Below, one piece after another: positions 1-11,328 of a stretch of DNA of 64,000 nucleotides. Source of the stretch: Actinostola sp. cb2023 (taxonomy: Eukaryota > Cnidaria > Anthozoa > Actiniaria > Actinostolidae); contig JAUJYZ010000616.1 in NCBI GenBank assembly GCA_033675265.1, forward strand, positions 1 to 64,000, in the 5' to 3' direction. Within the stretch, counting starts at the first letter, position 1. Every line of letters begins with the position of its first letter. The notes beneath the pieces were generated by a model that was not told where the DNA came from, did no database searches, and was given only the letters and a program-made list of their open reading frames with translations. Made by a program: the position numbers and the translations under genes.

Positions 1-912
1 GCTAAACCAGTTACACATTTTGTAGGGAAAATTAAACACTTAAGCGGTAGACCTCTACCAGGCTAAACCAGTTATACATTTGCAGGGAAAATTAAACACT
101 TAGCGGTAGACCTCTACCAGGCTAAACCAGTTATACATTTGCAGCGGGAAAATTAAACACTTAGCGGTAGACCTCTACCAGGCTAAACCAGTTATACATT
201 TGCAGGGAAAATTAAACACTTAGCGGTAGACCTCTACCTGGCTAAAACCAGTTACACATTTTTGTAGGGAAAATTAAACACTTAGCGGTAGACCTCTACC
301 AGGCTAACCAGTTATACATTTGCAGGGAAAATTAAACACTTAGCGGTAGACCTCTACCTGGCTAAACCAGTTACACATTTTGTAGGGAAAATTAACACTT
401 TAGCGGTAGACCTTCTACCTGGCTAAACCAGTTTATACATTTTGCAGGGAAAATTAAACACTTAGCGGTAGACCTCTACCTGGCTGAAACAGTTACACAT
501 TTTGTAGGGAAAATTAAACACATTTAGCGGTAGACCTCTACCTGGCTAAACCAGACTTTATACATTTTTGTAGGGAAAATTAAACACTTAGCGGTAGACC
601 TCTACCTGGCTAAACCAGTTTACACATTTTTGTAGGGAAAATTAAACACTTAGCGGTAGACCTCTACCAGGCTAAACCAGTTACACATTTTTGTAGGGAA
701 AATTAAACACTTAGCGGTAGACCTCTACCTGGCTAAAACAGTTACACATTTTGTAGGGAAATTAAACACTTAGCGGTAGACCTCTACCTGGCTAAACCAG
801 TTACACATTTTGTAGGGAAAATTAAACACTTAGCGGTAGACCTCTACCTGGCTAAACCAGTTACACATTTGTAGGGAAAATTAAACACTTAGCGGTAGAC
901 CTCTACCTGGCT
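1..912. repeat. 60-bp minisatellite A, copy 1 (irregular)
   Basis: About 15 tandem units of 59-63 bp, each containing 'gcggtagacctctacc', whose halves GGTAGA and TCTACC can pair as a small stem. Units vary by single-base indels and by ACCAGG/ACCTGG variants. The array is cut by the left edge of the window. It is not CRISPR: there are no spacers and the whole unit repeats. Confidence 0.95.
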
Positions 913-2187
913 CAAACAGAAACGTAGCAGATTATAAGGGGGAACCCAATATCATAAGACCGTACCTCTAGAGTTTGACCTGCTGCGTTGGCGTTTTGAT
1001 CCGCCAATATTTAGTACTACACAAGACATTTTTGCTATCAGTGCCTGTAAACAAAATGACAAACAAACGTATTTATTTCAACAATCAGTTAACATTTGTT
1101 TACTAGCTTTTTACATACTGTTTTGCCGTTCTTTCTATGCAATTTATTCACTATATTGATCAGTAATACTACACGTCTACAGTCGGCACAGTACAAGTTG
1201 TGAATGAATAACAAACGTCGGAGTTCGTAATATGAACAATTTGTAAGAACTTAAGCGATACTTACATTCTTACGAAAACCGTATTCAGTAATTGCTCTTT
1301 GTTTCTCTTTAATAGTGATAGTCATTTGCTAAATGAATTGTGTTATTTCAATGACAATAATGAAGAACTGTTAATTTTTAGTTCATATAACTTCACGAGT
1401 CCATCTCCATTCATGTCTCCTTCGATGTAGATAGATGTCAGTGAATTGAGTTCGGTCTTTCAGTGCTTTAGATGCCGGTGTATGCTGTGTTGGCGTTTCC
1501 TTACTGGTTTTAGACAACTGTAAGAAAGAAAAAAAAACATACGTCAAACATTTTAAGACAGTAAAAATGTTTTTAAAAATAGAGGTGAAGTACCATCAGT
1601 CGGTTGAGAAGTGCATTTTGATCACTGACATTGACAACTAAGTCAAATAGCTCAGTCATAACTTATCAAAAATAAAATCGTCCAATTCCTTCTAAGTTAC
1701 TTAAAGTTGACAAGAATTGTAAACTTATAAACTTACCATGAATAAGGAATAGAATCCAAACGTTTACACCGAAAAAAATAGTCTTGTTTTACGAACTTCT
1801 CTTCAGCTTTCCCACCATTTTGAAAAACTTCAGCTACTTTACCCTGGGTACCCCCCACGGGCCTGTAGCGTAATCAATCTTCGGAAAGTAAAATCCGAAT
1901 GTTTCACGGAAAATTTGCACCAGCTGCGTGCGGCGCACATCGGTCCATGATACGCCATCAGTTTCATACCTTGTTTCAATATACACATTGCTGCGGGCGC
2001 GTCCCGCAGGACGCACACAGGGAACCCAACATTATACATTTCTATGCACAGGGAACCCAATATAATACGTATTGCGCGCGCTCTCTACCACAGGAAACCC
2101 ATCAAAAAAAGACGCAAATATCATTTTATTTCATTATTTAGTAGCCTCAAAAGGAATGGTTGGGCTGTCTGTGGTAGTGTTCAAAAT
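913..2187. other. Gene-free DNA, duplicated
   Basis: AT-rich sequence with no convincing exon. Compared with 11085-13078 in copy 2, it lacks about 310 bp plus the nested 396-bp duplication. The join is visible near 1000, where 'gatccg' runs straight into 'ccaatatttag'. Short open frames at 1834-2141 appear identically in both blocks but show no domain or splice context. Confidence 0.6.
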
Positions 2188-2332
2188 GGGCGTAAATATG
2201 TTTTTGGCCCTTCTCAGAGCTCATTTTAACCCTCGCCCGGAGGCTCGGGCCAATATGAGCCTGACTCGGGCCAAAAACATATTTATTATTTACACCCGCG
2301 ACATCAACTCTTTAACCAATAGAAAACGTTTC

Positions 2333-2363
<31 letters not shown>

Positions 2364-2500
2364 GGAAGTTTGGGACTGGAAGTCGAGAGCTATTGTGTAA
2401 AACCGAGCCTCCGGCGAGGTTTTACACAGAGCTCGAGACTTCTCCCAAACTTTCCCGAGTGTTTATATCAGGCTATGTAAACACGGGAAAACGTTTTCTA
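2188..2500. repeat. Pair of adjacent long hairpins (foldback)
   Basis: Two palindromes lie back to back. The first (2188-2297) pairs 'gtaaatatgtttttggccc' with its complement around GC-rich 'cggaggctcggg' sequence. The second (2321-2500) has arms of about 80 bp beginning 'aaaacgtttcccgtgttt' and closing on 'cctccggcgagg'. This looks like a non-autonomous foldback or MITE pair; no target-site duplication was identified. Confidence 0.85.
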
Positions 2501-3579
2501 TTTGTTTTATAAAATAACTACAAGGATTTCTTTCGTAAAACTCCTTTATTTACGCGAGATTTTAGTGATCAAAATTTCAATTCTCCTGAAAAGCGTCAGA
2601 AATCGCCCATCATCCAATCAAATCTCACGAAAGAAATCAAAATGGCAAAGCGACTCGACAACTTTTATCTGTGCAGTTTACTGTTTTGACACGAAAAACG
2701 ATTTGAAGAATGCTATTTTCTGTCAGAAAATTGCAGAAGAATGCTTGTTACACTTTGTTTTTGTATCCTGTGAACACGAAACACGAAGAAAAGTGAGAAA
2801 AGCTGAGCCGAATCACGATCAATGACGAAGAGTTCAAACTTTCTGAAATATTTGACATCTTGATGAATGGAGCACGAAGTCAGGTAGCCAAATATCCACA
2901 GTTTTTGTCGTATTTTTGAATCTTTTCGTCGCTTTTCTCGACAAGAATGTATAAACGATGGATGTTTCTGAGACATTTCATGATATGTTTTCTCTTTGAC
3001 ATATTTTACTAGAGATATGAATGTTCTGGCGAACCCGCCGTGTAGCTACAAGAATCGCTCTGTTTTTACTCTTTTGTGAGTATATAAGACTTATGTGTAG
3101 CTAAGTATAACTTACAAAATGGTTAGTATGTGATTGAGAAAACTGAGCCGTTATATTTAGTTTTCTTCGTTATTGTGGACAGATTAAATAATTGGACGAT
3201 TCGTCGAGTTTCTTGCCGGCCGAGTTTGAATGAACTTGAAGCTCGATTCTTGCAAAATTACTTAATTTTCGGTTTAAAATCATCAAAATCACATCGAGAT
3301 AGAACTTGAACTTAACTAAACAAGAAAAACTGTAATTCTATGGCTTTTGTTTAGTAAATAAAACATGTTTGACAACAGAAAAAAATACATTTGTGGTCAG
3401 TTATTTTTACAATCAAATCCACTGCATCGCTTCAAGGTTGTTTCAGGTCATGAACCATGTTTACATAGCCTCATATCAACATAGTAATTAACCAATCAGA
3501 GCGCGCGTTATATCTAAATTATTTTATAAATTGTTATATTATATTTGGGCCGCTCGCCAAAAGCTCATGGATCGCATGG
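2501..3579. other. AT-rich DNA, probably transposon-derived
   Basis: No gene seen. It contains the motif 'gtttacatagcctcatatc' at about 3458, nearly the same as the arm of the neighbouring foldback, and 'accaatcagagcgcgcg' at about 3490, a motif also found near other elements here. This suggests a composite of old mobile-element pieces. Open frames at 2502-2976 are repeated in copy 2 and look like chance. Confidence 0.4.
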
Positions 3580-3690
3580 TAATAATAATAATAATAAACA
3601 AGTTCTTGAGAACGCATCATACATAGTCTCGATGCTTTTAACAATAAGGACCAAACAGTAGCAAAAGGTAAATAGAAAAAAGGTATTAAA
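3580..3690 (-). mobile_element. SINE/LINE 3' tail with ATT microsatellite, reverse orientation
   Basis: The reverse complement of this stretch closely matches 57611-57735: an AGCATCGAGAC core, then GATGCGTTTTCAAGAAC-like sequence, then (ATT)n. The (TAATAA)n at 3580-3597 is therefore the 3' tail of an element inserted on the minus strand. Only the 3' end is recognisable. Confidence 0.6.
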
Positions 3691-3858
3691 TATTCCATGG
3701 TATTTCAATCAAAACGACATTGGACGCCATATTTTGATTCTTGATAAATACACTCATGTCGCTTACAAATACACTCGCCGTTCGTGGTAGGCTCACACTG
3801 TCTAAAAGATAGCGACTTTTTTTTTATCCGCGACTTATTTTCACCCGCGATCCGATCC

Positions 3859-6060
3859 TAGCTGTGATTAGTTGTCCCTAGCTGTGATTAGCTGTCCCTA
3901 GCTGTGATTTGCTGTCCCTAGCTGTGATTAGCTGTCCCTAGCTGTGATTTGCTGTCCCTAGCTGTGATTAGCTGTGATTAGCTGTCCTTAGCTGTGATTA
4001 GCTGTCCCTAGCTGTGATTTGCTGTTCCTAGCTGTGATTAGCTGTGATTAGCTGTCCCTAGCTGTAATTAGCTGTCCCTAGCTGTGATTTGCTGTCCCTA
4101 GCTGTGATTAGCTGTCCCTAGCTGTGATTTGCTGTCCCTAGCGGAGATTAGCTGTCCCTAGCTGTGATTAGCTGTCCTTAGCTGTAATTAGCTGTCCCTA
4201 GCTGTGATTTGCTGTCCCTAGCTGTGATTAGCTGTCCCTAGCTGTGATTTGCTGTCCCTAGCTGTGATTAGCTGTCCCTAGCTGTGATTAGCTGTCCTTA
4301 TAGCTGTGATTTGCTGTCCCTAGCTGTGATTAGCTGTCCTTAATTAGCTGTGATTAGCTGTCCCTAGCTGTGATTAGCTGTCCCTAGCTGTGATTAGCTG
4401 TCCCTAGCTGTGATTAGCTGTCCCTAGCTTTGATTAGCTGTCCCTAGCTGTGATTTGCTGTCCCTAGCTGTGATTTGCTGTTCCTAGCTGTGATTTGCTG
4501 TCCCTAGCTGTGATTTGCTGTCCCTAGCTGTGATTTGCTGTTCCTAGCTGTGATTTGCTGTCCCTAGCTGTGATTTGCTGTCCCTAGCTGTGATTTGCTG
4601 TTCCTAGCTGTGATTTGCTGTCCCTAGCTGTGATTTGCTGTCCCTAGCTGTGATTTGCTGTCCCTAGCTGTGATTTGCTGTCCCTAGCTGTGATTTGCTG
4701 TTCCTAGCTGTGATTTGCTGTCCCCACTAGCTGTGATTAGCTGTCCTTAGCTGTCATTTGCTGTGATTAGCTGTCCTTAATTAGCTCTCCTTAGCTGTCC
4801 TTAGCTGTGATTAGCTGTCCTTGGGTGTCCTTAGCTGTGATTAGCTGTCCTTAGCTGTGATTAGCTGTCCTTAATTAGCTCTCCTTAGCTGTCCTTAGCT
4901 GTGATTAGCTGTCCTTGGGTGTCCTTAGCTGTGATTAGCTGTCCTTAGCTGTGATTAGCTGTCCCTAGCTGTGATTAGCTCTCCTTGGGTGTCCTTAGCT
5001 GTGATTAGCTGTCCTTAGCTGTGATTAGCTGTCCTTAGCTGTGATTAGCTCTCCTTGGATGTCCTTAGCTGTGATTAGCTGTCCTTAGCTGTGATTAGCT
5101 CTCCTTGGGTGTCCTTAGCTGTGATTAGCTGTCCTTAGCTGTGATTAGCTGTCCTTAGCTGTGATTAGCTCTCCTTGGGTGTCGTTAGCTGTGATTAGCT
5201 GTCCTTAGCTGTGATTAGCTCTCCTTGGGTGTCCTTAGCTGTGATTAGCTGTCCTTAGCTGTGATTAGCTGTCCTTAGCTGTGATTAGCTGTCCTTAGCT
5301 GTGATTAGCTCTCCTTAGCTGTGATTAGCTGTGATTAGCTGTCCTTAGCTGTGATTAGCTGTTCTTAGCTGTGATTAGCTGTCCTTAGCTGTGATTAGCT
5401 CTCCTTAGCTGTGATTAGCTCTCCATAGCTGTCATTAGCTGTGATTATATTAGCTGTCCTTAATTAGCTTTCCTTAGCTTTTCTTAGCTGCGATTAGCTG
5501 TCCTTAGCTGTGATTAGCTGTCCTTAGCTGTGATTAGCTGTCCTTAGCTGTCATTAGCTTTTCTTAGCTGTGATTAGCTGTCCTTAGCTGTGATTAGCTG
5601 TCCTTAGCTGTGATTAGCTGTCCTTAGCTGTGATTAGCTGTCCTTAGCTGTGATTAGCTGTCCTTAGCTGTGATTAGCTGTCCTTAGCGGTGATTAGCTG
5701 TCCTTAGCTGTGATTCGCTCTCCCTAGCTGTGATTAGCTGTCCCTAGTTGTGATTAGCTGTCCTAGTTGTGATTTGCTGTCCTTAGCTGTGATTAGCTGT
5801 CCTTAGCTGTGATTAGCTGTCCTTGATTAGCTGTCCTTAGCTTTTCTTAGCTGTGATCAGTTTTCCTTAGCTGTGATTAGCTGTCCTTAGCTGTGATTAG
5901 CTTTTCTTAGCTGTGATTAGCTGTCCTTAGCTGTGATTAGCTGTCCTTAGCTGTGATTAGCTGTCCTTAGCTGTGATTAGCTGTCCTTAGCTGTGATTAG
6001 CTCTCCTTAGGTGTCCTTAACTGTGATTAGCTGTCCTTAAGTGTACTTCGGTGTCCTTAG
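3859..6060. repeat. 20-bp minisatellite B, copy 1
   Basis: Unit 'tagctgtgattagctgtccc', itself two diverged 10-mers. The array has zones: from 3859 to about 4725 most units carry TCCC and often GATTT, while from about 4730 to 6060 units carry CCTT with interspersed 'ctccttgggt' variants forming a higher-order repeat. The non-array flanks match copy 2. Confidence 0.95.
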
Positions 6061-7028
6061 ACGCATTACTACGAGCCTTGTACATGCTGTAAGTAACTGG
6101 CGCAAAGTTAACGAAGGCCGCACGTGTGGATTAATTTGCGCTAGCTGACAATTGATTGCCTTGATAATAAAAATAGTGATAATTGTTTTAACAAAAAGGG
6201 TATAGCCTTATGCACTTGCGATTACACACAGATACATGTATATCAAATGATCATACAATATCTGCATAGATATGTTCCATCCAATGCATTTTCCAAACAA
6301 AGTCTTAGAAAACAATTGATTCTGACTTTTCATTCGATAGTTTTTGCCGGTTATATTTCATGATAGAGCAGCCTTATTCAAAACGGCTGATCTTCACTTC
6401 ATCTTCGTAAAATTATCAGATCTTTACTCGCGTTCAGTACGTCACTTTTGACCCAAACACGCCAGACTCCCACCATGCATCTTCAGTACACAAAGTTAGT
6501 TTGAAAGGTATAGAGAAATGATGTAATATACAATCTAAACGTAGTAGTGGACGAAGCGTTTCCAACAGTACAGTGATGTCACAAGTCCACCTTGGTCAAA
6601 TATAGAATGTCTTCATGGTATTATTCGGAAACAGTTCATTATTAGGCAACTTCAAACTGTTATAACTCGAACACTATAGTGACGGTAGAACTATAAAACT
6701 TTGCCATAGAGTATTCACAACACTGATGATTATCTTTTATTGATTAAAAGTTTGTTGATTGGTTGCATGTGACCTTTAACAACATTCACCAAAACTCGGC
6801 CTTTTTAGAATCTTGATGTCAAGTTCTAATTTGCTTTCTATAAAGGAAATACGCGTTTGCAAATAGAGGCTCATAATAACGACTCCATCAGCGATCCCCC
6901 ACAACGTTCAGCTGATCAAATTCGCAAATAAGTTTATATCTGGTTTATATTATTATGGATTTTAAGAATATTTTAGCGTTCAATTTTTCTGTAACATTAT
7001 ATAAAATTTTCAAATCTCTTAGAACTTA
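6061..7028. other. Gene-free duplicated DNA
   Basis: AT-rich and without recognisable genes or repeats. It matches 16640-17609 except for small indels such as the T run near 6290. Confidence 0.6.
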
Positions 7029-7463
7029 CTATGGAAACTGATCTCTGAAGTGGTAACATGTCCGTTCGGAATTTTGTCTCACTGGAGTGTTTTGTACCAT
7101 TTTTGAACGAAATGTCACGTGGTACAAAATTCCGAACGGAAATGTTACCACTTTAGTGATTTCCATAGTATATATAGCTAATTGCATAATCATTGTCGGG
7201 TTGAAAATCATAAATCATAGAAGCTGAGACCGCAAGGATGGATGGGAAATCTGTTCATGACCTGCATATTACATGCAGATATATTCAATGTTCCCGTATA
7301 TAGTTTTGAAGATATATGAGCTATTTAACTAAGATCCTACAAGTCTGGATAAAAAGGTTGATCATTTGACGGTTTTATTTGAGAGTTTTAATTTCCCAGA
7401 ATTCCTTTTGGTCATAGCTTTCATGATTTTCAACCCGACAACGATTTTGCAATTAGCTATATA
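7029..7463. mobile_element. Nested inverted-repeat element
   Basis: An inner foldback at 7029-7168 has arms beginning 'ctatggaaactgatctc' and containing 'gttcggaattttgt' with its complement. Abutting it, 7171-7211 is inverted at 7422-7463 ('gattttcaacccgacaa' and its complement), framing about 210 bp. The pattern suggests one foldback inserted at the edge of another non-autonomous DNA element. Same arrangement in copy 2 at 17610-18044. Confidence 0.75.
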
Positions 7464-8434
7464 ACTTATGTGAATGATCAAAAAACGAAAGGTTCAATTC
7501 AATGGGAATTTGCCTGTTAAAACGCTTATGTGATGAGTTTGATATACCATCATCATCTTTTACTGGAAAACAAAAGGCTCCATATACATCGAGGCACTTA
7601 TAATAATTGCTTTTGCAAGTTTGAATAACGTCAACAAATGCTGATACATATATATTACAGTCCGAACTAGCGTTGATGATCAAGTGAAAAGGCAGGGGTT
7701 GACTGTTGTCCAAGTTCACTGGCGTAAGTAACTTGACTATGTTCAGTACCAAACAAAAATAATAAGGTGGCACAAAACACTTCTATTATTTTGAATGCCT
7801 TAACGCCTTTTTATTTAAGATGAAATAAATACTTTAATGCTGAATGTTAAGTCGAAAATAAAATCGTGTTTTTAAAAGAAATAACATGCACATTTGGCTT
7901 ATTTACATGTAAATAACGTTGCCATAGAAACCATATTAATTATTTATTAAAGCTATGGTTTGAAATTCCCGGCATAATAGTCTATGGATACACAGTTTCA
8001 AAAGATGCAGTGAGCAAAGTTTGATCATCAAAAAGTTGAATAATTTTGAGCAATTTTAATTTAGATCGTGCAAATTTTTTACTGATTAATTATGCAAATT
8101 AATCGGCATTGTATAATATTTATTTCAGATATTAGATAGCTAACTTAAATTGTAGGTGTTATATTCGGTTATCATTGATTATTTAGTTTTTAGACGACAT
8201 CAGAAGTTTACTTTTCAGATGGTTTACTTTCCGTGATTTTTGCTATTTTGAACGATTTGCTTCACCTTGGTCTCCCAGAGAGCCGTATATATAGATATAA
8301 ATAATAGTTTACAATAAGCCCGACTTCACGCTAGAAGAGCGTCTAGTTATTATTATATCAGATTCGACAAGAGCAAAACTGAAGTCGATTTCAATCAAAA
8401 CTATCAGATTGTTATTGTTATCATTATTATTATT

Positions 8435-8499
<65 letters not shown>

Positions 8500-8518
8500 A
8501 AATACAGACATCATGTAC
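7464..8518. other. AT-rich DNA with GAT microsatellite
   Basis: No supported gene. A minus-strand open frame at 7453-7773 (106 codons, five Cys) has no recognisable domain. A (GAT)n tract at about 8437-8500 lies just downstream of the SLC22-like exon donor. The poly-Ile frame across it is an artefact of the repeat. Confidence 0.5.
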
Positions 8519-8630
8519 CTGACTACAGTCGGAAAGAGCTCTGAAGAATAGATATACACTCCATCAAACACAATAGTGATGAACATCTTGCCGAGCACCA
8601 TTGATGCCAAAACCTTTCCTGCAAGGTAGC
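8519..8630 (-). pseudogene. SLC22-like transporter exon (GK.FI..SELFPTVVR), copy 1
   Basis: A 112-nt exon with a good acceptor (ttttgttacag) and a donor (CAG|GTACATG). It translates to a segment ending 'GVYIYSSELFPTVVR'. That matches the SLC22 organic ion transporter pattern in which TM10 is followed by a conserved (A/G)ELYPTVVR, preceded by the 'LGK.FI' stretch of TM9-10. The exon starts after one base of a codon and ends two bases into the Arg codon. It is duplicated exactly at 19104-19215. TM11-12 exons were not found. The family call is from motif recognition; that this copy is functional is doubtful because the upstream exons are damaged. Confidence 0.7.
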
Positions 8631-8712
8631 CTGTAACAAAATATCATGACTGATTTATTTATTTATTACTGATAGTGAACAAAACATAGCTGATTGAAGT
8701 GAACTAAGCTAC

Positions 8713-8921
8713 AGAGTCGTTTTCATATGAGTGGGAAACCTACGGTACGGAGTTACGATCACGGTACGAAATCGAAGGCATTTATTTCTATTCAACCAAT
8801 CGCAGCGCGCAAAATCATTGCTCAACCAATCAGAATGCTTGGACATGGCACGATCACGGCACGGTACCGTCACCGCACGAACTGTACCGTAGCTACTTCC
8901 CACTCATACGAAAACGACTCT
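8713..8921. mobile_element. MITE with ~35-bp terminal inverted repeats, copy 1
   Basis: Ends are 'agagtcgttttcatatgag' and the inverted 'ctcatacgaaaacgactct'. The inverted repeat continues inward through GTGGGAA and GGTAC-rich sequence. The 209-bp core contains 'accaatcgcagcgcgc' and no coding capacity. This is typical of a short non-autonomous cut-and-paste element. No clean target-site duplication was read. Confidence 0.85.
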
Positions 8922-9046
8922 ATCAGCAGTGTCAGTACTTAGAACTATAACAATCTTGAGTGCTTCAGGTTGTTCAGACTCACCGGTCATGTCCGTTGAT
9001 GTTATTACTGAATAATATAACCGACTATAAAGCAGCCACAATATAC

Positions 9047-9145
9047 CCCCAAAGTTCTGTGTAATGACTGCAGTGCCATGGCTACAGAGTTTGCTTTCCC
9101 CTGGTCCTCAAGCTTCTTTAATCTTTCCTCCATGGTAGGAATACA
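9047..9145 (-). pseudogene. SLC22-like transporter exon, extracellular-loop segment
   Basis: Acceptor 'ttttttccag' followed by phase-0 codons for 'CIPTMEERLKKLEDQGKA' and on to '...LHRTLG', where a GTATAT donor could end the exon. It continues in phase from the exon at 19878-19944 ('...LVMMVVT'), and the joined product resembles the TM8-loop-TM9 region of SLC22 proteins. The phase does not match the next exon at 8630 unless a weaker downstream donor (G|GTTATA) is used, so the 3' end is uncertain. The duplication breakpoint at 9050 falls within it: copy 2 keeps the downstream bases but not this coding sequence. Confidence 0.5.
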
Positions 9146-9150
9146 CTGGA

Positions 9151-9450
9151 AAAAACAGGCAAAAGACGGGGTCAAAGGATGATACGGTACATAGGGGCTA
9201 TGTGGGGAGTAAAGCTAGTCTCCGGGGAAATAAACTTGTAACGGTTAAAGGACTCTAATCATGATCCATTGTTTCAAAATATTTTGTTTGCCACAAGGGA
9301 AAGGGGAGAATAGAAAGCCTATATAAACAAACGAACTAAGAGAAATCTGCATAAAATTCCTACTAAACAAACATAACCAGGAAATATGTTTTAAAATTGA
9401 ATATGGCTAAACAGTGAGTCCGAGGGTAGATTTGACTGAATTGTTTTCCG
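9151..9450. other. Junction DNA between the two blocks
   Basis: About 300 bp present only once, between the end of block 1 and the start of minisatellite A of block 2. No gene or element recognised. Confidence 0.5.
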
Positions 9451-11081
9451 GTAGACCTCTACCTGGTTAAATCAGTTATACATTCGCAGGGAAAATTAAA
9501 CACTTGAGCGGTAGACCTCTACCTGGCTAACCCAGTTATATATTTGCAGGGAAAATTAAACACTTAGCGGTAGACCTCTACCAGGCTAAACCAGTTATAC
9601 ATTTGCAGGGAAAATTAAACACTTAGCGGTAGACCTCTACCTGGCTAAACCAGTTATATATTTGCAGGGAAAATTAAACACTTAGCGGTAGAACCCTACC
9701 TGGCTAAACCAGTTATATATTTGCAGGGAAATAAACACTTTTAGCGGTAGACCTCTACCCGGCTAAGTCAGTTATACATTCGCAGGGAAAATTAAACACT
9801 TTAGCGGTAGACCTCTACCAGGCTAAACCAGTTATACATTTGCAGGGAAAATTAAACACTTAGCGGTAGACCTCTATCTGGCTAAACCAGTTACACATTT
9901 TGTAGGGAAGATTAAACACTTAGCGGTAGACCTCTACCTGGCTAAACCAGTTACACATTTTGTAGGGAAAATTAAACACTTAGCGGTAGACCTCTACCTG
10001 GCTAAACCAGTTATACATTCGCAGGGAAAATTAAACACTTAGCGGTAGACCTCTACCTGGCTAAACCAGTTACACATTTTGTAGGGAAAATTAAACACTT
10101 AGCGGTAGACCTCTACCTGGCTAAACCAGTTATACATTCGCAGGGAAAATTAAACACTTAGCGGTAGACCTCTACCTGGCTAAACCAGTTACACATTTTG
10201 TAGGGAAAATTAAACACTTAGCGGTAGACCTCTACCTGGCTAAACCAGTTACACATTTTGTAGGGAAAATTAAACACTTAGCGGTAGACCTCTACCTGGC
10301 TAAACCAGTTACACATTTTGTAGGGAAAATTAAACACTTAGCGGTAGACCTCTACCTGGCTAAACCAGTTACACATTTTGTAGGGAAAATTAAACACTTA
10401 GCGGTAGACCTCTACCAGGCTAAACCAGTTACACATTTTGTAGGGAAAATTAAACACTTAGCGGTAGACCTCTACCAGGCTAAACCAGTTACACATTTTG
10501 TAGGGAAAATTAAACACTTAGCGGTAGACCTCTACCTGGCTAAACCAGTTACACATTTTGTAGGGAAAATTAAACACTTAGCGGTAGACCTCTACCTGGC
10601 TAAACCAGTTACACATTTTGTAGGGAAAATTAAACACTTAGCGGTAGACCTCTACCTGGCTAAACCAGTTACACATTTTGTAGGGAAAAATTAAACACTT
10701 AGCGGTAGACCTCTACCAGGCTAAACCAGTTACACATTTTGTAGGGAAAATTAAACACTTAGCGGTAGACCTCTACCAGGCTAAACCAGTTACACATTTT
10801 GTAGGGAAAATTAAACACTTAGCGGTAGACCTCTACCTGGCTAAACCAGTTACACATTTTGTAGGGAAAATTAAACACTTAGCGGTAGACCTCTACCTGG
10901 CTAAACCAGTTACACATTTTGTAGGGAAAATTAAACACTTAGCGGTAGACCTCTACCTGGCTAAACCAGTTACACATTTTGTAGGGAAAATTAAACACTT
11001 AGCGGTAGACCTCTACCAGGCTAAACCAGTTACACATTTTGTAGGGAAAATTAAACACTTAGCGGTAGACCTCTACCTGGC
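9451..11081. repeat. 60-bp minisatellite A, copy 2 (homogenised)
   Basis: About 27 units of the repeat seen at 1-912. From about 10180 to 11080 the units are nearly identical at exactly 60 bp, alternating only CTACCTGG and CTACCAGG, whereas the first several units are diverged. That gradient suggests recent expansion from the right end. Confidence 0.95.
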
Positions 11082-11139
11082 TCAAACAGAAAACGTAGCA
11101 GATTATAAAGGGGGAACCCAATATCATAAGACCGTACCT

Positions 11140-11328
11140 CTAGAGGTTGACCTGCTGCGTTGGCGCGTTTTGATCCGCTGCTGCCGGGGCGTTCTGGCCT
11201 TGAGGCGGGTTCTGGACTTCAGGCAGGTTAACGTTCTGGGCTGCATCTTCTACAGGTAGAGCAGCAACGGGTAGAGCAGCAACGGGTAGAGCAGCAACGG
11301 CCGGGAATTGAACAGGATTATCGGCCAT
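11140..11328 (-). CDS. Short Ala/Pro/Asn/Gln-rich open frame, unknown (MADNPVQ...)
   Basis: A 62-codon ATG frame beginning MADNPVQFPAV, with three tandem ALPVA units encoded by a 15-bp repeat (about 11262-11300), then a low-complexity Asn/Pro/Gln region. It is markedly more GC-rich than its surroundings. It could be the first exon or N-terminal region of a host gene or of a retroelement gag-like protein; no domain decides this. Copy 1 has lost it by deletion. A second start with only the first 15 codons recurs at about 11724 through the nested duplication. I do not recognise it. Confidence 0.3.
   Translation of the reverse strand: MADNPVQFPAVAALPVAALPVAALPVEDAAQNVNLPEVQNPPQGQNAPAAADQNAPTQQVNL

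Larger units (their letters stand above)
1..9050. repeat. Tandem segmental block, copy 1
   Basis: This block is matched almost base for base by 9451-19636. Collinear landmarks are the 60-bp minisatellite, the paired hairpins at 2188-2500, the 20-bp minisatellite, the TIR element at 7029-7463, the transporter exon at 8519-8630 and the MITE at 8713-8921. The offset is 10891 before the 20-bp minisatellite and about 10581 after it, so almost all the length difference lies in that array. Outside the arrays I saw only isolated substitutions (for example at about 3436 and 8633) and homopolymer-length changes. The match stops at a run of C at 9050. Whether this is a recent true duplication or two haplotypes placed in tandem by the assembler cannot be settled from the sequence. 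Confidence 0.93.

Noticed and set aside
1..912. CRISPR array
   Set aside because: The whole 60-bp unit repeats with no unique spacers, and the context is a eukaryotic genome.
1834..2976. Six short frames repeated at 12725-13867 as possible conserved genes
   Set aside because: Their identity in both places is explained by the block duplication, and they overlap one another on both strands and a foldback.
3859..6060. Telomeric or centromeric satellite
   Set aside because: The unit does not resemble TTAGGG, and the array is only about 2 kb and lies between unique sequences, so a local minisatellite is the simpler reading.
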